Shown here: piece after piece, positions 7,033 to 9,823 of the stretch
Numbering within the stretch: position 1 is the stretch's first letter
Layout of the letters: each line of letters begins with the position of its first letter
Assembly: GCA_910588315.1 (NCBI GenBank)
Contig: CAJUQF010000042.1
Location: forward strand, 1,596 to 11,418
Direction of reading: 5' to 3'
From: an uncultured Christensenellaceae bacterium
GTDB taxonomy: Bacteria; Bacillota; Clostridia; Christensenellales; Pumilibacteraceae
Length of the DNA: 9,823 nucleotides
Position numbers and translations under genes: made by a program
Notes under the pieces: generated by a model
Seen by the model: the letters and a program-made list of their open reading frames with translations, nothing else
What the model was told of the DNA's origin: nothing
Database searches by the model: none

Positions 7033-7106
7033 CGGTATGATCTTTTTATCGCTTGATCCCCGTTTGGAAAGCTAACTTCCCGTCCGATAAAAAGTTCTCG
7101 ATACCG
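7033..7106. other. Nested inverted-repeat element, possible structured RNA
   Basis: Three nested pairings: CGGTAT (7033-7038) with ATACCG (7101-7106), CTTTTTATCG (7042-7051) with CGATAAAAAG (7085-7094), and GGAA (7066-7069) with TTCC (7077-7080). As RNA this makes a long stem with an asymmetric internal loop and an inner hairpin. It starts about 30 nt after the hom stop codon. There is no U-run after it on the minus strand, so it is not an ordinary terminator. No known RNA family was recognised. Confidence 0.45.
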
Positions 7107-7135
7107 TCGGAAATACAGGCGTTGAAACCTGCCGG

Positions 7136-8404
7136 TCACAGCACTCTTATCATCGATTCGACCGCCGCAACGACAGGCAGTTTTTCTATCTCGCCCATCG
7201 CCGCCGTTATCGAACGTTCGCTTGCGCGGTGAGTCAGCAACAGCAGCGTCGTACGCTCGCCCGTTCCTTCGCGCTGCAATGCCGATTTTATGCTTACGCC
7301 GTTATCGCTTAATACCGTACATATTTTACCGAGCACGCCCGGCTTGTCGTCTACCGTCACGCACATGTAATATCCGCTCGTAAAATCACCGGCAAACTTT
7401 ATATTATCGTCCGATCGATCTCCGCCGAAATCGCAGCATCGCGGTCCTTTTAACGCCTTTACCGTATCGGAAACTATCGCGCTGCCCGTAGGGCTTGCGC
7501 CGGCACCGGCGCCGAAAAACATAAGATCGCCCACGCTGTCGCCGTTAAGATACACGGCGTTATATGCGCCCGATACCGCCGCAAGCGGATGAGATCTGCT
7601 TACAAGCGCGGGATGCACGCGCGCCTCGACGGTATCGCCGTCGCGTTTGCACACCGCAAGCAGTTTTATTTCGTACCCGAGTGCGTGCGCGTTGACTATA
7701 TCCGCGCCCGTTATCTTAGTTATACCTTCCCTGTAAACGGATTCGTACGGCACTACGGTATGGAACGCGAGCGACGCCAAAATAGAAAGTTTATACGCGG
7801 CATCGTAACCTTCTACGTCCGATTTGGGATCGGCTTCCGCGAAACCGAGTTTTTGCGCGTCCGCGAGCGCACCGGTATAATCTATATTCTCTGTACTCAT
7901 TTTGCTCAGGATATAGTTTGTCGTACCGTTTATTATACCGTATACGCTTTGTATCCTATCGCCTTGCAGACTCTCTCCGAGCGCGCGTATTATCGGCACG
8001 CCGCCGACGCAACTCGCTTCGAAATACAGTCCGACGCCGTTTTGTTCGGCAAGCCTTGTAAGCTCCGTCCAATGCTTCGCCAAAAGCTCTTTATTCGCCG
8101 TAACGACCGATTTTCCCGAACGTAAAAGTTTGGTTATAAACGTCTTTGCCGGCTCGACTCCGCCCATAGTCTCTATAACGAGTTCGATGTCGCCGTTTGC
8201 GGCAAGCTTGTCTATGTCGGAGCAGAAAAGCGATTTAGCAATCCCGCGCCGAATCAGCGGCGTTTCGTCGCGGTCGAGTATAGCCGCAACCTCTATGTCG
8301 ATATCTTGGGTAGACATTATATACTCGCGGTTGCGCGTAAGTATATCGTATGCGCCGCCGCCGACGGTACCCAATCCCATTATCGCTATTTTTTTCTTTT
8401 GCAT
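7136..8404 (-). CDS. hom: Homoserine dehydrogenase with C-terminal ACT domain
   Basis: Reduces aspartate semialdehyde to homoserine with NAD(P)H, the branch point to threonine and methionine. 422 residues, usual for the bacterial monofunctional form. The N-terminal Rossmann fold has GLGTVGGG (10-17). Then come GGVEPA (81-86), TANKELLAK with K105, GIINGTTNYIL (156-166), and the catalytic region GFAEADP..DVEGYDAAYKL with E190, D201 and K205, all conserved. Residues about 345-420 are an ACT domain (VTVDDKPGVLGKI), the usual site of threonine feedback inhibition. It is the last gene of the operon, starting 19 nt after coaX. The gap shows only a weak SD (ACGGG about 11 nt before the ATG), so translation may depend partly on coaX. 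No aspartokinase or threonine synthase gene is in the window. Confidence 0.95.
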   Translation of the reverse strand: MQKKKIAIMGLGTVGGGAYDILTRNREYIMSTQDIDIEVAAILDRDETPLIRRGIAKSLFCSDIDKLAANGDIELVIETMGGVEPAKTFITKLLRSGKSVVTANKELLAKHWTELTRLAEQNGVGLYFEASCVGGVPIIRALGESLQGDRIQSVYGIINGTTNYILSKMSTENIDYTGALADAQKLGFAEADPKSDVEGYDAAYKLSILASLAFHTVVPYESVYREGITKITGADIVNAHALGYEIKLLAVCKRDGDTVEARVHPALVSRSHPLAAVSGAYNAVYLNGDSVGDLMFFGAGAGASPTGSAIVSDTVKALKGPRCCDFGGDRSDDNIKFAGDFTSGYYMCVTVDDKPGVLGKICTVLSDNGVSIKSALQREGTGERTTLLLLTHRASERSITAAMGEIEKLPVVAAVESMIRVL

Positions 8405-8423
8405 AATCTTAAAACCCGTGCGA

Positions 8424-9188
8424 TTATTTATTCATGTTGTAAAGTATATTCAAACCGCGCAAAGTAAGCGTGCGGTCGACTATGTCTATGACCGGCACAC
8501 AGCGGTTTACGATATCGGAAATACCGCCTGTCGCCACGACTTTGGCGTTTTCCATACCGGATTCTTTTTTCAGCCTTGTTACCATCGATTCGATCATACC
8601 CGAATACCCGTATATCACGCCGGACTGCATATTCGTTATGGTCGTTTTGCCTATCGCGCTTTTAGGCACCGCAAGCTCGACTTTCGGCAGTCGCGCCGCG
8701 ACGGACGACAGCGATTCGGACGCAGCTTTCAGCCCGAACGATATTGCCCCGCCCAAAAATATCCCGCCTTCCGCCACGACGTTGAACGTCGTTGCCGTAC
8801 CGCAGTCTATGACCACGCACGGCGCGCCGTAAAGCCGGCATGCCGCGACGCAGTCGGCGACGCGGTCCGCGCCGAGTTCTTTCGGATTGTCGTACTTTAA
8901 ATACAGACCCGTTTTCAGTCCCGCGCCGACGGTCATCGGCTTGATCCCGAAATACCGTTCCACCATATGTTCGAAGGTATAGTTGAGATTGGGATTGACC
9001 GAGCTTATCATAACGCCTTCGACGTCGCGCGGCGATATGTTCTTTATGCCAAGCATATCCTTTATGAGCAGCCAATACTCGTCGCTCGTTTTATTGGTCG
9101 ACGCCATGCGCAACGTGTCCATCAGCTCGTCGCCGTCGAACACGCCCATCTTGATATTCGTATTTCCTATATCGAAAACTATTACCAT
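8424..9188 (-). CDS. coaX: Type III pantothenate kinase
   Basis: Phosphorylates pantothenate to 4'-phosphopantothenate, the first step of coenzyme A synthesis. 254 residues, the normal length. ASKHA-fold motifs: FDIGNTN (5-11, with D6), LGADR (105-109), DCGTATT (128-134) and GGAIS..GL (146-153). The last motif usually reads GGxIxPGL; here Phe151 takes the place of Pro. The ATG comes 1 nt after the stop of the ECF S-component gene, with GGAG inside that gene's end as SD, so the two genes are almost certainly translationally coupled. Type III kinases are not inhibited by CoA in the way type I enzymes are, so control may lie at uptake or transcription. Confidence 0.95.
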   Translation of the reverse strand: MVIVFDIGNTNIKMGVFDGDELMDTLRMASTNKTSDEYWLLIKDMLGIKNISPRDVEGVMISSVNPNLNYTFEHMVERYFGIKPMTVGAGLKTGLYLKYDNPKELGADRVADCVAACRLYGAPCVVIDCGTATTFNVVAEGGIFLGGAISFGLKAASESLSSVAARLPKVELAVPKSAIGKTTITNMQSGVIYGYSGMIESMVTRLKKESGMENAKVVATGGISDIVNRCVPVIDIVDRTLTLRGLNILYNMNK

Positions 9189-9189
9189 A

Positions 9190-9771
9190 TCACCGTACTC
9201 CGTCCGTGTGTTTACGCGGACACGATCTGTTTTTCAACACCACGCGGTTTAACGTAAGACTTATCGGCGGCGTAAGCGCAGCCATACACGCACATTCTAT
9301 CGCGCCGCTTATCAGCATTTCGGGAATAGCGACTATCATAGTCGCGCCGCCCGTTTCGAATCCCGGCATTATAAAATAAAACATAGCAACAACGAGCGCG
9401 GTATTGAGCAAGCTGCCTATCGCCGCCGCTATCGATACCGCCGCAAACTTGCCCGATCTTTTTTGCGGTTTTGCAAAATGTTCGATGAGTTTGTACGCCC
9501 CGAACGCACCGAGCGCCGCAAACAGTCTCGGCACGATCGCGATATACGGCGCCTGTATGAACGCCGCCGCTACTATGCCCGTCGGGCTCAAAAAGCTGTA
9601 AGCGATACTCACCGCACCGAACGCCAGTCCCACAAATGCGGCTATACCGACCGATAACGTCGTCGCGGCGACCATTACGGGCAAAAAGAACACATACGGC
9701 AAAAATCCGGTCACGGCGCATAGCGCGGTGAGCGTTGCCGCAAGCGTGATAGAACGCGTGCTTATTTTCAT
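9190..9771 (-). CDS. ECF transporter S component, probably pantothenate-specific
   Basis: 193 residues with about six hydrophobic segments (roughly 8-30, 31-52, 55-78, 80-97, 107-133, 144-172) and a basic C-terminal tail. The loop GSLLNTALVV (119-128) matches the G-S-x-x-N-T pattern common in ECF S proteins. S components bind a vitamin in the membrane and work with the shared EcfA/A'/T energising module, which is not in this window (group II type). Placement 1 nt before coaX makes pantothenate the most likely substrate (PanT-like), but this is guilt by association; no substrate residues were identified. A good SD, AAGGAG at 9784-9779, lies 7 nt before the ATG. Confidence 0.8.
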   Translation of the reverse strand: MKISTRSITLAATLTALCAVTGFLPYVFFLPVMVAATTLSVGIAAFVGLAFGAVSIAYSFLSPTGIVAAAFIQAPYIAIVPRLFAALGAFGAYKLIEHFAKPQKRSGKFAAVSIAAAIGSLLNTALVVAMFYFIMPGFETGGATMIVAIPEMLISGAIECACMAALTPPISLTLNRVVLKNRSCPRKHTDGVR

Positions 9772-9778
9772 TGTGTCA

Positions 9779-9784
9779 CTCCTT
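9779..9784 (-). promoter_or_regulatory. Ribosome binding site of the ECF S-component gene
   Basis: Minus strand AAGGAG, 7 nt before the ATG at 9771-9769. The match and spacing support this start. No promoter is visible in the 39 nt upstream that remain in the window, so the operon probably starts beyond the edge. Confidence 0.8.
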
Positions 9785-9823
9785 CTGTTGGACTTTCGTT
9801 AACACAAATAGCCCACAGCCATA

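Larger units (their letters stand above)
6784..7135. other. 352-bp gene-free region between hom and the surface-protein gene
   Basis: I see no credible coding sequence here. From the hom side (high coordinates) it holds a 16-nt inverted repeat with 4-bp arms just after the hom stop (7115-7130), a large nested inverted-repeat element (7033-7106), a GC-richer patch (about 6992-7030), an AT-rich stretch with TTAATTAATTA (6980-6990), a hairpin (6912-6947), and then the surface-protein promoter and SD. No classical terminator with a U-run is visible after hom. No tRNA, SRP RNA, tmRNA or RNase P signature was recognised. Confidence 0.7.

Noticed and set aside
7115..7130. Possible tRNA T-arm (CAGG-TTTCAACG-CCTG on the minus strand)
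   Set aside because: No acceptor, D-arm or anticodon arm at the right distances. The loop is the wrong length. It is just a short inverted repeat after the hom stop.
7115..7130. Terminator for the coaX-hom operon
   Set aside because: The stem is only 4 bp and no U-run follows on the minus strand.
8130..8900. 256-codon open frame on the plus strand across hom and coaX
   Set aside because: It overlaps two well-supported minus-strand enzymes and shows no motif of its own.
9772..9823. C-terminal tail of another gene upstream of the ECF S component
   Set aside because: Two frames are open to the window edge. One ends with a TGA overlapping the ATG by four bases, the other with a TGA 4 nt before it. 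With at most 17 codons there is no way to tell which, if either, is coding.
1..9823. CRISPR array, insertion sequence, attachment site or phage gene
   Set aside because: No regularly spaced repeats, no transposase or integrase motifs, and no flanking direct repeats were found.

Overview
The window holds six protein genes, all transcribed on the minus strand, so they read from high to low coordinates. The N-terminal signal sequences, AGGAGG-type ribosome binding sites, sigma-A-like promoter, ECF-type vitamin transporter and type III pantothenate kinase point to a Bacillota/Clostridia-like bacterium. The moderate GC, frequent ATA isoleucine codons and surface-protein style would suit an uncultured gut clostridium. 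That taxonomic placement is inference only.

In transcription order: (1) 9771-9190 is an ECF transporter substrate-binding (S) protein, followed after 1 nt by (2) coaX, type III pantothenate kinase (9188-8424), and after 19 nt by (3) hom, homoserine dehydrogenase with an ACT domain (8404-7136). These form one compact operon joining vitamin uptake (probably pantothenate), the first step of CoA synthesis, and the threonine/methionine branch. A 352-bp gene-free region follows (6784-7135). It carries two inverted-repeat structures and then a textbook promoter (TTGACA, 17 nt, TATACT) for (4) a 1128-residue Ig-like surface protein (6783-3397), which ends at a strong Rho-independent terminator.

Downstream of that terminator are two tandem hairpins and a candidate promoter. 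Then comes (5) a 636-residue protein (3183-1273) whose C-terminal part looks like the HEPN RNase toxin RnlA/LsoA (motif R588-x4-H593). It has an unusually long disordered linker with two identical AT-hook motifs. Last, 63 nt further on, is (6) a CTP synthase-like gene (pyrG, 1209 to the window edge, C-terminus missing).

The most notable region is 1-3183. The CTP synthase aligns without gaps to the canonical enzyme around the glutaminase site but lacks the catalytic Cys (Gly381 instead), the oxyanion-hole Gly (Pro353) and the Gln of the nucleophile motif (Glu385). It also has Val71 where canonical enzymes have a Mg2+-binding Asp. It therefore appears unable to hydrolyse glutamine. An RnlA-like RNase gene with AT-hooks and no RnlB antitoxin lies directly upstream on the same strand. 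Whether these two genes form a functional unit or are two lineage-specific oddities side by side cannot be settled from the window.
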